Assembly (NCBI GenBank): GCA_016748015.1
Contig: JAAOMT010000299.1
Coordinates: 977,924-1,041,923, forward strand
Length of the DNA: 64,000 nt
Origin: Geosiphon pyriformis
Taxonomy: Eukaryota; Glomeromycota; Glomeromycetes; Archaeosporales; Geosiphonaceae
Direction of reading: 5' to 3'
Below the pieces are notes generated by a model, which did no database searches, was not told where the DNA came from, and saw only the letters and a list, made by a program, of their open reading frames with translations. The position numbers were made by a program, and so were the translations under genes. Shown here one piece after another: positions 1 through 12,322 of the stretch; position 1 is the stretch's first letter, and every line of letters starts with the position of its first letter.

Positions 1-32
<32 letters not shown>

Positions 33-219
33 CCATGTAGGTACTGGTGATAAGTTGTTATAGTTGTTATTAGCCTAAGAGACTTGATAAGTCTTCCAAG
101 TAGGTTTTTTTTTTTTAAATTCGATTAGTAGTTGTGATTGGGTAGTTTGTGGTTTAAAATGGCTGCACATAGCTGATATTTGTATGTATTGTCTATTTTG
201 ATTGAGTTGTAGCTCTTGA

Positions 220-1130
220 GTGATCCAGTCAAACACAACACTGGTCTTAAACAGCCAGTCATTATTAATTAATGCTTGGTATTATGTGGCTTCTATGATA
301 AGAATCTTGATTAACATAATAATACCATTAACTTTAAATAGAATGTTAACAATTTCACCAATTAAAGTTTTTGTTGCTCTATTTGCTGTAATAATTCTAA
401 CACTAATAGCATGATTAATTTGGTGACCTAATTGGTCTATAAGTTGTTATGTGATAAAGTTGCCTGCTAATTTACTATTAAGGATTAGCTTAATAGAGTG
501 GCCATTAACTTTCACATCAATATATATTGTGATAATTGGTTTTGCTTTAAGGGTGGTTTTATTGAATAGAGACATTTTGACTGGTTCTTTGAGTTCAAAA
601 GAGAAAATGATGGTAAGTAATTTATTTTTGGTAATAGTTGCTGATAGAATATTGTTGATAAGTAATTGAGTTTGATTGAATTCTAATGGATTGAATGTGG
701 TGATTTCTGGAGATACTAAGAGACTTAAATAGTATTGGGCATTTGGGTTTTGGATGTAGTTAGTTCCCAAATTTTGCTGTTATAATCCCAATTGTTGGGC
801 TGCTGAATTGGAGATCAATTGGTGTATTACTATTGCCAATCTTCAGCTCTGGTGAATTTGGATAGTCCTTGGTCTTTGGCTTTTACTTTGAAATAAGTTT
901 TGTGGCTGAATTTGAATTTGTTAGGATTAATAAATAACTTAAAACTATAGTTAATATATTGCTGATGCTGAAGTTTGATAAATTGGCAGTGTGTATATTT
1001 GCTGTATTATTGATAGATAATAAGATTGATATAATCTTTGATTTGTTTGATAATTTGGAGTTTGAAATTAGTAATTGGATTTCAATAGTAATTTCCCAAT
1101 TATTGATTATTAATTTTGGCATGGCAATCA
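220..1130 (-). pseudogene. retropepsin (protease) region relic of element 1
   Basis: The frame at 770-447 matches the protease block at 31,635-31,961. The aspartyl-protease DSG motif reads NSK here, so the catalytic Asp is lost. Upstream (1130-883) lies the poorly conserved gag-PR linker. The relic continues toward position 1. Confidence 0.65.
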
Positions 1131-1270
1131 GTCTTTAGATGGTTTTGTTTATTATAATTGTGACAAATACATGTTTTTTGCAGCCATAATTGATGAGTTG
1201 ATAATAAAAAAAGACATAACTAATTTTGGAACTGATTAAAAATTTCTGAATTGTCACAACATTGTGAAGA

Positions 1271-2842
1271 TTAATATATTGTTTGGTTGTTAATTAAGTA
1301 TCTCTTTAATTTTTGGTTAATAAAATCACTGAATTGTTTTAACTTGAAGTCCAAATTAGATAATCTATTTATTACTAGATTAATAGCTTGAGTGTAGTTG
1401 GCTTCTAGCTTAGCCAATTCGAAATCTTTGATGTGAGTAACTGTGTTTTGAAGTGTTTGTGAATGTAATGAACATATATATTGTAGAAGACTATTGTACA
1501 GACCATGAATAAACTGATTCAGAATTTGTGGTGTTGTAAAATAATTAGTGTTAATGGCTTGAATTTGGCACAGATTTCTGTAGAAACATCTTAGGTAAGT
1601 AGTAACTGCTTCTGTGTCACTTTGTTTAATGGTAGTAAATGCTGTTATCAAGCAATTAATGCTGTTATTATTGCTAAAGTACCTCAAAAATTCAGTTTTA
1701 AATGCATTGAAGATAATAGGTTTGTTGATCAAATTCTGATATTATAAATTAGCAGTATTTTGTAAAAAGTATAATATGACTTATAAAGCTCTGTTATTAT
1801 TCCAATTATTAGCAGTAATTGCTTTGGAGATATTATTGAGTCAGACTTGGATGTTGTCTTTCTTGCCAATAAACTTTTTTAACTTGGTAATAGTTGTTAT
1901 AGTAGTTGTTATTGCAGTTGTTATTGCTAAGCATGTTGTTGTTTAAGCAATAATTGGTACAATTGGTGATGGATTAATTATGATTACTGAAGATAAGTTT
2001 TGGGAAATAATAGAAACTGGGTTTGGATTATTTGGGTTTTGCTGAATTGGAATAATTGGAATTGAAATTTCTGGATTTTTTGAAATCAGATTTTAGTAAT
2101 TAAATTCTTGATCTTCATTTTTTTTTTCTTTTAAGTCAGTTATTTTCCACAGACTAGTAGTTCCAAAATCTAGTTGTGGTAGTGGTAATTAATGTTCTAA
2201 TAGTGTTGTTGGTTGCAAATTAAATCTCTTAAAATACTCACCATAAGTTTTTAATAGTTTAGCTTTTTTTTGTTTACTTTAAAATAAGATTCTAATTAAT
2301 AGTAGTTTTGTGATTGATGTAAATACACTTACTGATGTTATGTTGATGGTATTTTCTGGAGTATGATGATATAACAGATAAATAGATAAAACAACTCTTG
2401 GTTTTTTCCAAGTAGATAGTTGTTTTTTTTTTAGTATTTCTGCTGGTGTTTGTAATTTCTCTTTGTTTGCAAAGGTAATAAAGAATCTCTGTTGAGTGTA
2501 ATTTCCAATTTTTTTCTTTATTTCTGTGATTGTTAATGCAAACAGATAGTTTAATAGAAGTGTAGTGCTTTAAAATAATTTACTGTTAAAGTTGTTAAGA
2601 ATAACTTCTAAATTTTTTTTGGCTTTCAAATAGGATTTGATTTTTTTATTGATGTAAAAATTAAAAGCTGATTCTACTGACCAATTGTTATTTGTCAATT
2701 TTAAGTAATTTTTATAATGCTGAAATAAGAATTTCACAAATCTTAAATGATTTTCTCTTATATTTTTTTGGTCTGCCACTTTTCTGAATAAATGTTGTTG
2801 GTACTGGTTCTCTGTTAAATTATATCTTACAAAGAGCACCAA
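1271..2842 (-). pseudogene. gag relic of element 1
   Basis: Two blocks remain. 2842-2570 matches the N-terminal gag block at 29,526-30,029 (shared pattern HLxFVKxLFQ and ESAFNFYxN). 1732-1271 matches the capsid block at 30,660-31,121 (FNAFKxEFLRYFSNNNSIN, then TYLxCFYRNLxQIQAI). The stretch between them is broken by stops. No ATG opens the N-terminal block; the frame runs back to the PBS. Gag would form the intracellular particle around the RNA; this copy cannot. Confidence 0.75.
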
Positions 2843-2843
2843 A

Positions 2844-3748
2844 TATTACAGATGATTATTTGGAGTATTGATACAAATAACAAACTTGTAACTTGGTACT
2901 CAATAGCTAAATAATGTTGGTAATATCTGAAAATTTTCATATTTGAAGGTTTTGGTTGATCTAAAGGTTTTGGTTGAGTTCTTTGTATAATAAACAGAAA
3001 TTTAATGGTGATATTTTTTTGTAATATTTCTAGTTTCAACTCTTGAGTTGGTATGCTTTGGTGTTTGTAGTCTTCTGAAAGGTTCTTCTGTTAAATTTTT
3101 TTTTCAGCATATTGACTGGTTTATTCTGGCAGTTATGTTCTTCTAATAAGTTATTCTCAATTTTATGAGTTTTATACCCTTATTTCTGGGTCTTTTACTA
3201 GACTATTCTTGACATCAATATTACTTAATGCTTAATTTTTTAAGTTAACACAACAAAAAAAAATAAAAAAAAATAAAAAATTAATATCCTGTTAATAGTG
3301 ATAATTAAAAATTATTGGTCTAAGATAGTTAAGTATTAAATTTTATTAATATGGAGTGTTAATAGTAACGAAAATAATTAATATTCTTAATCAAGTAATA
3401 ATAACATAGATTTGATAATAATAGATAATTTTATTAATAGGGAAATGATTTCATTTCAAGTTATAAAAAATTATCTTTTGAAGAAAAAGTATTGTTCTAA
3501 ATTAATAAAAATTTTATTGAATTCTTTAGGAATTACTTTTTTTGTTTTTAATATTTTCACTATATATATAATTTATGTTATACAAGATTCTTGGAATTTT
3601 GCAATTTTTTTAGAGAAATTCTAAAATTCTAGAATTCTGGAATCTTGTAATTCTTTCAGAAAAATTCTGGAATTTTTTTGTTATCACATTTACTTCTAAT
3701 TGGCTATTTTTCTAACTATAATACTCCTAATTTCTATGATTAATAACA
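2844..3748 (-). repeat. 5' LTR of element 1 (family 1)
   Basis: On the minus strand it begins TGTTAT at 3748 and ends GTAATA at 2844, 905 bp, decayed versions of the TGTTAC/GTAACA ends of this family. It aligns with the LTRs at 28,596 and 47,722. The usual PBS-like sequence follows two bases after its end. The four bases next to the start are GTCA (3749-3752), which should recur at the far end of the element outside the window. Confidence 0.85.
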
Positions 3749-3839
3749 GTCACAAGTAATTTATTAACCCTAACAACAAATATTATTTCAACATACTGTG
3801 CTAATATCAACTAGAAACCAAAGACCAAAGATCACACAC

Positions 3840-6800
3840 CAAATAAAACTGGAAATTAACAATGGTAATACACTAACCAATTCCCAGTTATTGAACCAGT
3901 CATCAGAATCATGCCAATAGAATTCAAAAAATAAGTACACCCAAAACTCAAATTCTTAAAACTATTTAAGTCTCTTGGTTATCTCAAAAAACACCCAATC
4001 TAACAACTCAGAACAGTTAAAATAACCATTCATCAATAATATTCTACTAGTAACAGTTACTAAAGATGAATTACTTACAGTCATCTTTCTTTTCAAATTA
4101 AAAAAATTTACAACAATCTTTTTATTTAATAGAACTGCTTTTAATATCAAACCAATTACTACCATATATATTAATACTAAAGTTGATGACCAATTTATTA
4201 AGCTAATTTTTAATAGTAGATTAACACACAGTATTATTACATAACAATTCATGAACCAATTAAATTACCAAGTTGATTGTGCTGTTAGTGCCAGAATTAT
4301 CACTGCTGATGGAACTATTAAGACTCTTATTAATGAAATTAATGACTTCTTTTTTGAAGTCAGTGGTATCATTACACTCATTAAAATTTTCATCATAGAA
4401 GTCACATAATATCAAGTTCTTGTTGGTAATAATTGGCTGTTTAAGACCAATGCTGTATTCAACTGAATCACTTAGGAGCTTCAGTTCAGTCAAAATAGTT
4501 AGTACACTTAAGTATTAGTTATCTGTGATTACTTTAAGACAATTTAATTACAACTATTAATTAAATTCGAGAAAAAAACAAACAAATTATCTGGGAAGCC
4601 TACCAAGTCTTGTGGGCTAATGATAATTACAATAAGTTATTACCAATATTCAGTTAAGACAATAAGAAAAAAGAAAAAAAAAAGACAAATCACAAGTCAT
4701 TACTACTACCCAAAAATCATTTAATGGTTGACATATATCATATTCAATAAAACTAAAGAAAAAACCACCTTATATTTTACTTAGATGTATTAACTATAAT
4801 AAAAAGTTTTTTTCTATAGAAGCTTGAATCTTATTTGAAAAAAACTACTAAACATGTATCTATTATTATTGCAAACTATGCTACTGAGAATGTTTTAAAT
4901 ACTCAAAATAATAAAGAAAATAAAACAACAAACCATTTTTTGCTTGTGAGGAAATCTTACTTAATGAAAGAATATAAAATAACATTTTTGGACAAAGAAA
5001 AACATGTAATATATTGTGTTAATACATGATCTTTATTAATGACTGAATAAGTAAAAGAATACTTTTTAATATTACATAAAATGGAGCTCTTTTATGCTTA
5101 AATGATTACCCATATAATAAAGATAAGATCTGAAAAATGGCAAGTGCCAAAATTGAAAGCACTTTATTTAGTAAAATATTAATAATCAAAAACAACTCAC
5201 CAGAATCTGTTAAAACTATTTTCATCTCAAACTCAGACATTTTTATTAACATTTTGAATAATCCAGAACAATTTTATGAACACTACCAAGATTTAGCATC
5301 TATTTAAAAAGAACAAAAACAGTGTTTAGAATAATTAAATATCAGATTTTGTAAAAATTTCTTAATTTCCAGTGACTTCAAATATTGCAACAATTGTAAT
5401 TTTATTTACAATTTACTACTGTATAGAATTTATTTAATCTCTAAAGAAAAAGAACCAATTAGCAACTGTGCTTCAGAATTATAATCAAAATTTAATTGTA
5501 ATTTAGACTCTAACAATAATAACAATAATAGTTTTAACTTTGTTCACAATAACAATGACAACAATAACAATTCAAACTTCAATGAATGTTCTAAACAATA
5601 TATTATGCTCTCAGATCTTTCAAAAGAGCAGAAACTTAAATGGTTTAACAATAATAATAAGAATATTATGCCAGAATGTGTATATAATACTAACACAAAA
5701 TTTAATCTAAAATATCTGGAAAAAACTGTTATCAGATTAAAATCATATTTACATATTAGCATAGATTTAAAATTAACATTGAAAATTCTGGCAATAACAA
5801 TAGTTCAATTAATTTTTAGATCTAGTTTAGTGAAAAAAAAGATTAATATTAGAGAAGAAATAATTGATACAGAATATATATAAAATATTATCACAATACT
5901 ACAAAATGACTCAGAAAAAAGATATATAATTGAACCAAATAAAAAAATAACATAGGCAATATTTTTGTCTTTAGTTAAAATAGCTCAGTTAATGTTAGTA
6001 AAAATAAAAAAAGAGTTAAGAATCATGGCAAGAAATAAATAGATTTAGATTTATAAATAAAGTAGACATATTAGTTAATATGACAAAAGAAAAATTAATG
6101 GATAAAAAAGAAATTATCTTTACCAATTAATCTATTTTTATTCTACCATATGACCAGTATCTATTAATTATAGAAAGGAAAGTAAAAAATTAACTCCAAA
6201 TTTTTGAAGTAAAAGCCATTATTTGTGAATTAGGAAAGATTAGTATTATCAATCTTTATATACTAGCCAAAAACCATAAATATATTAAAATTTCAATACA
6301 CAACACAACTAAAGACTTCATAGAAATACCAAACAGAACCATTATTGAATATTTAAGTACCAAAGTTGAGAACTAATCACCAACCACAATTCCAGACTTT
6401 CTACAACTTTATAAATATGTAAATATTATATTATAAACAATCTATAAATAAAAAAAGTGTTATTTGCTACAACTAAAACAGTTGGCAGAATTAATATTAT
6501 CTAACATTAAATCAAAACTAAAAATGTGATGCCAATTAAACAAAAAACATACTAAATACTATTCACCAGTTATAAGATCATTTAACAAAAAATCAACTAA
6601 ATGTTAGACAATAGGTTAGTTCAATTATCAATAAGTCTATGGTCATTACCAGTAATATTTATCTGAAAAAAAAATAGAAAGATCCACTTTTGTATGAATT
6701 ATAAAAAACTTAACAATATTATTTATAAAAACAATTATCTGACTTCATAAATTCAAGAGCTATTCAATACTTTTAGAAAGAAAAAATGGTTTTCAACATT

Positions 6801-9060
6801 AAATTTAAACAGTGGTTACTGACAAGTAACCATAAATTCAACTAACAAAAAAAAACTGCATTTACAATCAAAGAAAGTAATTTTGAATTTGATATTATAT
6901 CTTTTAATTTAACCAATGCTTCAGCCATCTTTCAATAACTCATAGAAATTATATATACTAGATTACTATAAAAATTTGTAGTAGTTTATTTAGACAACAC
7001 CAATATGTTCTCAACAACATTTAATAATTATCTGTATTATCTCCAATAGATGTTTAAAAGATTGAAATAAACAGAGCTAAAGTTAAATACCACTAAGTAT
7101 TTTTTTGAAAAAACTGAACTCAAGTTTTTGGGACATGTTATAAGCAAAAACAACATCAAAACAGATTCAAATAAAATCAAAATAGTTAAAAACTTTCCAA
7201 TATTAATAAACTTAACAAAATTAAGAGCATTCTTGGAATTTGCTAAATACTATTACTGCTTTATCCAAAACTTTTCCAAATTAATTCAACCATTTTACTA
7301 GCTCTAAACCAAGAATGTTAAATATGAATAAACTAAAAATCAACAAGAAGCTTTTAATATTTTGAAAAAAAGCTTATTCAAGCTTTAATATTAATCTATT
7401 CAGATTACAACAAGCTATTTATCATTACTATTAATGCATTTGGTCAAACATTGAGAGCTATATTGTTACAAAAAAGAGCTAATAAATAAGAACATCTAAT
7501 AATATATGTTAGCTAAAGTTTGAGTTCAGCCAAAAAGAACTATAGAACTTTAATATTAAAATACTTAACTATCTATTAGACTATTATCAAATAAAAAGAA
7601 TACTTGAGTCAAAAATTTGATGTGTACATTAATTACAAAGAATTAACATCAATTCAAAAGCAAAAATTTGGAAATAATTTCTATACAAGATAAAAAATAG
7701 AACTATCACTATTTAATTATACAGTATATTATAAAAAATGAAAAAAAAAATGAAAATGCTAATAAATTGTTACAAATAAGACAAATCTAAAAATATTTTA
7801 ACCCAAAAATATAACAAAAAATAAATGCTTAAAAATACCAACAACTCTAATATTATATTAATACTTAATAGTTTAAGAAAAATTTATCTCAAAAAAAACA
7901 AAACTACATAAAACAACAATCAAAATATTTTATTACTTACCAAAATATATTATATTAGAAAAACAGAAAATATCTAGATTAACCACTTAGAATAATTATA
8001 AAACCAAAGAAAAAACAATATTATTCAATATGTATTCAAATTTAACTACAGAATATTTTTATAAAGAAGTAACCATAAAAAAAACCAAAAAAAATACTAT
8101 TGACCATCAATATATTCAAATATTATCTAATATGTTCAAAATTGTAATGCTTATTAGAGAAAAAAAGGAACAAAACTCAGCAAACCATTAAGACCAATTA
8201 AAGTAGAACAACTATTTAATCAAATTGAAATTGACTTAGTCAGACCATTAACAATAATTAGCAAAAACAACTGATATATAATAATTGCTATGAATTATCT
8301 TATAAAATAGCTAAAAGCAAAAGCAATTCAAAGAGCAGATACAAAATTTGTAGCTAAATTTATACACCAAAATTTGATTTGTTAACATAAATATCCAAAA
8401 AAATTGTTATTAAACCAGAAAACTCACTTTGTGAACAAAATATTAACAGAATTAAGTCAAAGATTTGGAATTAAGAGACTATTATCATTATTATATCATT
8501 TACAAACAAATAGCTTAATCAAAAAATTCAACAAAATATTGTGTAAAGTAATAGCCAAAATTAGCCAAAAAAACCAGGACAAATAAAATCTGTTTATACT
8601 ATTAGTATTATTTGCTTATTAAACAATAAAACAAAATATTACATAAACAACATTATTTAAACTAGTCTATAGTAGAACAATAATATTACCAGTTAAAATA
8701 GATATCAATACATATTTAACTAAACCAATAACAGAAGCCAACTTCTAAAAAACATTACTAAGAAGAACATATAACTTAATAGAAACTTTAGAAAATAAAA
8801 AATAAAAAACAGCTAATAATATACAAAAGTCACAAGCAAAACAAAAAAAACAACATGATAACCAATTACTAAATAAACCAGTCGAATTTAGGATTAGAAA
8901 CAAAGTATTCTTACATTGTATTAAAGCAAAAAAACAATAGAGTGAAAAATTTAATCCCAAATAAAACAGTCTATTTTACATTGAAAAAATTCTAGAAAAT
9001 AGAACATACAAGTTAAGATAAGACAACAAGATTTTAATCAAAGCAGTATATGATAATTGA
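3840..9060 (+). pseudogene. pol relic of element 2 (PR, Cys-rich, dUTPase, RT, RNH, IN)
   Basis: Recognisable blocks are protease (3,840-4,490), the KQxIWExYQVxWAN-type linker (4,570-4,680), the Cys-rich tail with SSDFKYCNNCN (5,280-5,410), dUTPase (5,650-6,060, keeping a motif 3-like IIDTEY), RT with VVYLDNTNMFS (6,975-7,010), RNase H (7,390-7,740) and integrase (7,990-8,590, with a QKTHFVNK block). The integrase Glu position reads Lys (LIKKFN), as in the other family 1 copy. Dozens of in-frame TAA/TAG/TGA codons leave no usable frame longer than about 90 codons. Confidence 0.8.
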
Positions 9061-9219
9061 TTAAAATTATACTACAATATAGCATTATTATCTACCAGTA
9101 ATATTTCATAATTGAAAGTACAACAAATACTAATCAAACCAAATAAAATATTATGAGATCTGAAACCAATCATAATTATTGAAACAAATATGTTAAATTA
9201 ATTAATTAAAACAATATAT

Positions 9220-9920
9220 AAAAAAAACCAATACATACAATAAAAACAATAATAAAGATAAAAATTATTGACAATATTTACTTATTTGTATAATAACTTT
9301 TACACCTTATCTAACATTAGAAATCAAGTTTAAAAATTACTATTAACAAATAAACAATCCAATATAAAGACAAAAAAATAACTCAAAAATTCCAAAAAAA
9401 AAACAATATTTCAAATATCATATTTCTAAAAATCTAATAGACAAAATAATAAGAAAAATGAAAAAAACATTGAAAACTTCAAGAATAATAATACCTAATA
9501 AAGAAATAATATTAAAAAATTGGAATTAACAAACACAACAAATTTTTAAAAACTTTTGTTATTATCAATTAGAACAAAAATTAAACATTCAGAACTTATA
9601 TATAAATAAAACCAAAAAAATGTTTAATATAATAATACTACAACAAATTAAACAAGTTGTGGAGAAAAGCAATTTACTCACATATACAAAAGCTATTTAT
9701 AAACTATAAATAGGATTTCAAGACTGACCAGAAATATTACTACACTCAATAATAAGTACAGTAATAATTAATTAACTGGAAAAATTAACCAATGTCTAAT
9801 TTGACAAATTGTAAACAAAAATTACAAAAGCAATTTTTGAGAAAAAAGTTATAAAGCTAATCCAAAAGAAAAATTTAGGAGATTTAAAAAATCTCAACAA
9901 AGCTCAATATTAAAAGAAGA
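9220..9920 (+). pseudogene. 3'-terminal ORF relic of element 2
   Basis: Aligns with the ORF after integrase in the outer element (47,049-47,708), including the end that precedes AATATTAAAAG and the polypurine tract. Broken by stops. Function unknown. Confidence 0.55.
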
Positions 9921-9926
9921 AAATAA

Positions 9927-10744
9927 TATTACTTATAAAAATTAGGAATTATAATAAATAAATAAAATAGCCAATCAAAAATAGATATAATAAAAAAAAA
10001 TTCTAGAATTTTTTTTAAGAAATTGCCGAATTTTAGAATTTTTTTCAAAGAAATTAAAGAATTTTAAGGAATCTTATATAGCATAAATTATATATATAAT
10101 AAAAGTATTAAAAGCAGAAAAAGTATTTAATTCAAATTAAAAATAACAAATTATTCTATATATCTTCTTTTAAAAGATAATTTTCTATGACTTAAAGTGA
10201 AATCACATTAATATCAATAAAAATATTCAATTATCTTCCAAATCCATATTATTATTATTTGATTAAGAATATTAATTACTTTCTCTACTATTAACAACTC
10301 ATGTTAATAAACTATAATACTTAACTTTATTGAACCAATAGCTCTTGATTATAACTATTAACAAGATACTAATTTCTTATTTTTATTTTATTTTATTTTA
10401 TTTTATTTTTTATTTTATTTTTTTTGTTGTTTACTAATTGATTAAAGAAATTAAGCACTAAGTAATTGACATCAAAAGTAGTCTGGTAAAAGATTCAAGA
10501 ACAAGAATAGAAAATTTAAAAATAGCTTATCAAAAGGGCATAACTGCCAGAATAAACTGACCATCACACTAAAAAAAGAAATTCACAAAAAAAACTATTA
10601 ATTGAATCTCTGTCTATTATACAAAAAACTTAATTAAAAACTTTAAACTTCAATATCTTCAAAAAATACTAATATTTTTATTTATTAAACACCAAGTTAT
10701 GAGTTTGTTATTTGTTTCAACATTTCAAATAATTACTTATAACA
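9927..10744 (+). repeat. 3' LTR of element 2 (family 1)
   Basis: Starts TATTAC after a purine-rich AAAAGAAGAAAATAA tract and ends ATAACA, 818 bp. It contains a (TTTTA)n stretch at 10,380-10,420 and the LTR-end core CACCAAGTTATGAG shared by all family 1 LTRs. Confidence 0.85.
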
Positions 10745-10762
10745 CTATTCTATTTTTAGATA

Positions 10763-10945
10763 GTGATTATTGATCTAATCAATAATCTAACTGTTAACTT
10801 AATTATTGATCTGATTATTGGCTTAATTAATAACCTAATTATTAATTTAATTATTAATCTAATTATTAACTTGATTATTAATTTGATTATTAATTTAACT
10901 ATTAGCCTAATTATTGATCTAATTACTGGTCTAATTATTAATTAC
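10763..10945 (+). repeat. 12-bp tandem repeat array, about 15 units
   Basis: Imperfect units of TAATTATTAATY run through this stretch. The apparent 62-codon ORF over it (INLIINLIIN-like) is a by-product of the repeat. A shorter reverse-complement version ends the opposite arm at 18,725-18,787. Confidence 0.8.
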
Positions 10946-11490
10946 TTTTAATAATTATATAAGTAATAAGTTTTTTAATTATAGAAGAATATAATCAAAG
11001 TAATAAAATAAAACCCACTATTAATTATTTTCTTTTATATTATTATTATTTTTTTACTTTTAAGTATTTAAACATCTTAGAATAAAAAATTACCTGTTGA
11101 TATTTACATCTTTATCTTTTCTTCTTTTTGATTTGTATTGTTAGAATTAGACTAAGAAGTAATTGCTTGTTTTTGTAATTTCTTAAATAAAAAAATGATT
11201 AAAAACATAATAATATCTGTTATTGATTTTAAGAATTGTTGAATTTAGACATAAAATAATACCAGCAGTATTATTTTGTTAATATTCACAAACTATTTTT
11301 CTATTTTTAGATTTCCAAAAAAAATTTGTGACTGTAATTTTTATAAAACTAATCATATATATTGAATTTTTACTTATTTAATTTATTCTTTTATTGTAAT
11401 TTTTTCTTTAATTAATTATCCTACAATTTTGTTCTTTTTTACTATTTATTAGCTTGCTATTCTAATCCATAAAATTAATAATTTTGTTAA
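10869..11490 (+). repeat. left arm of a long inverted repeat
   Basis: Its reverse complement is found at about 18,170-18,787. Landmarks in order are CTATTAGCCTAATTATT, TTAATTACTTTTAATAA, AAGTAATTGCTTGTTTTTGTA and TTGTAATTTTTTCTTTAATTA. The arms enclose about 6.7 kb holding the Mdm35 gene. No transposase is visible, so this may be a TIR element or two opposed copies of one repeat. Confidence 0.7.
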
Positions 11491-11759
11491 TTTTTTGGTT
11501 AATATTTCTAAGAATTTTATATGTTTTTAGTTTAAAATAGAATTTAATAACATAAATTATAATAGATTGCTAATTGCTAATTCTTTATTTTTAAGTAAAA
11601 ACATTATTAAGTATGTAATTGCTTTGTGATATATATTAGATTATAATACTAAAAATGATATTGAAATAATTAGGTTGTTTCTTAGTGAGTTTATTTTTGA
11701 TTCTAAAAATTTAAATAGTATTATTAAAAAAATTAGTGGATTAAGTTTACTTTTAGCTT

Positions 11760-11930
11760 TTTTAATTTAATGTAATGTTGTTTTAACTGGCTTGAATAGC
11801 TGGTTATATGTAAACAGTATATAATTTATATTTAGTTTAAATTAATTAGTTTAATATATAATATTAAATTGTGTTTGGATTTTTTTTATTAAATAAATAA
11901 ATAAAAAAAGACAAATTAACAAATATTTTT
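11760..11930 (+). repeat. LINE 3' end relic
   Basis: TGTAATGTTGTTTTAACTGG followed by a TGGTTATATGT block matches the LINE 3' untranslated tails at 16,790-16,870 (reverse complement) and 49,390-49,440. Confidence 0.55.
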
Positions 11931-12322
11931 GTATTTTAAGTTATAAAAATCCAAACTGACTTTTTTAATTATTAAAAATATAATTAACAAAATTCTATTT
12001 AATTAAATATTTACCAAAAATATTATTAATCTTAAAAGTATTACCAAAATTTCAAATACTTTAATAATAAAGAATACAAAAACAGTAAATTTGTTACTAG
12101 AAAGTTATTTAAACTTTTAATAATAATTGCTAATAAATTATTTAAAAAACATTTTGTTTTACAGCTTTTACCATTAAAAACATATTAAATATATATTGCA
12201 TTTATTAATTCATCAATCTCCAAAAAATCCAATTGTTTTATTTGATTTTATTAATTTTAGTATTTAGATGTAAACTATTTCATTTACTAAAATTAATAAG
12301 ATCTTTTCATCATACGATTCTA
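11931..12322. other. AT-rich spacer, nothing recognised
   Basis: No coding, RNA or repeat signature is visible. Confidence 0.5.

Larger units (their letters stand above)
1..3748 (-). mobile_element. Ty3/gypsy relic, family 1, element 1 (cut by window start)
   Basis: Read on the minus strand it runs 5' LTR (3748-2844), PBS-like TGGTGC (complement of 2836-2841), gag and protease, then leaves the window. Predicted peptides match the family 1 element at 28,596-48,614 almost domain for domain. Its 5' LTR abuts plus-strand protease-region sequence of element 2 at 3749, so it appears to have inserted into element 2. Many stops and frame breaks mark it as dead. The window opens with a run of 32 T, which may be a contig edge. 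Confidence 0.85.
3749..10744 (+). mobile_element. Ty3/gypsy relic, family 1, element 2 (5' part outside the window)
   Basis: A heavily decayed plus-strand copy of the same family as 28,596-48,614. Order kept: protease, Cys-rich domain, dUTPase, RT, RNase H, integrase, 3' ORF, polypurine tract, 3' LTR. Its 5' LTR and gag lie left of the window because element 1 interrupts it at 3748/3749. In 60 aligned bases (5668 against 43,354) I count 19 differences, 13 of them C-to-T or G-to-A in this copy. The flank after the LTR is CTAT (10745-10748), the predicted target duplication. Confidence 0.85.

Noticed and set aside
1-32. Poly-T tract as a poly(A) tail of a minus-strand retrotransposed mRNA
   Set aside because: Adjacent sequence is the interior of an LTR element and the run begins at the first base, so an assembly or contig edge is more likely.
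10763-10951. 62-codon hydrophobic ORF (INLIINLIIN-like)
   Set aside because: It lies wholly in a 12-bp tandem repeat, where a 12-base unit gives a 4-residue repeat in any stop-free frame.
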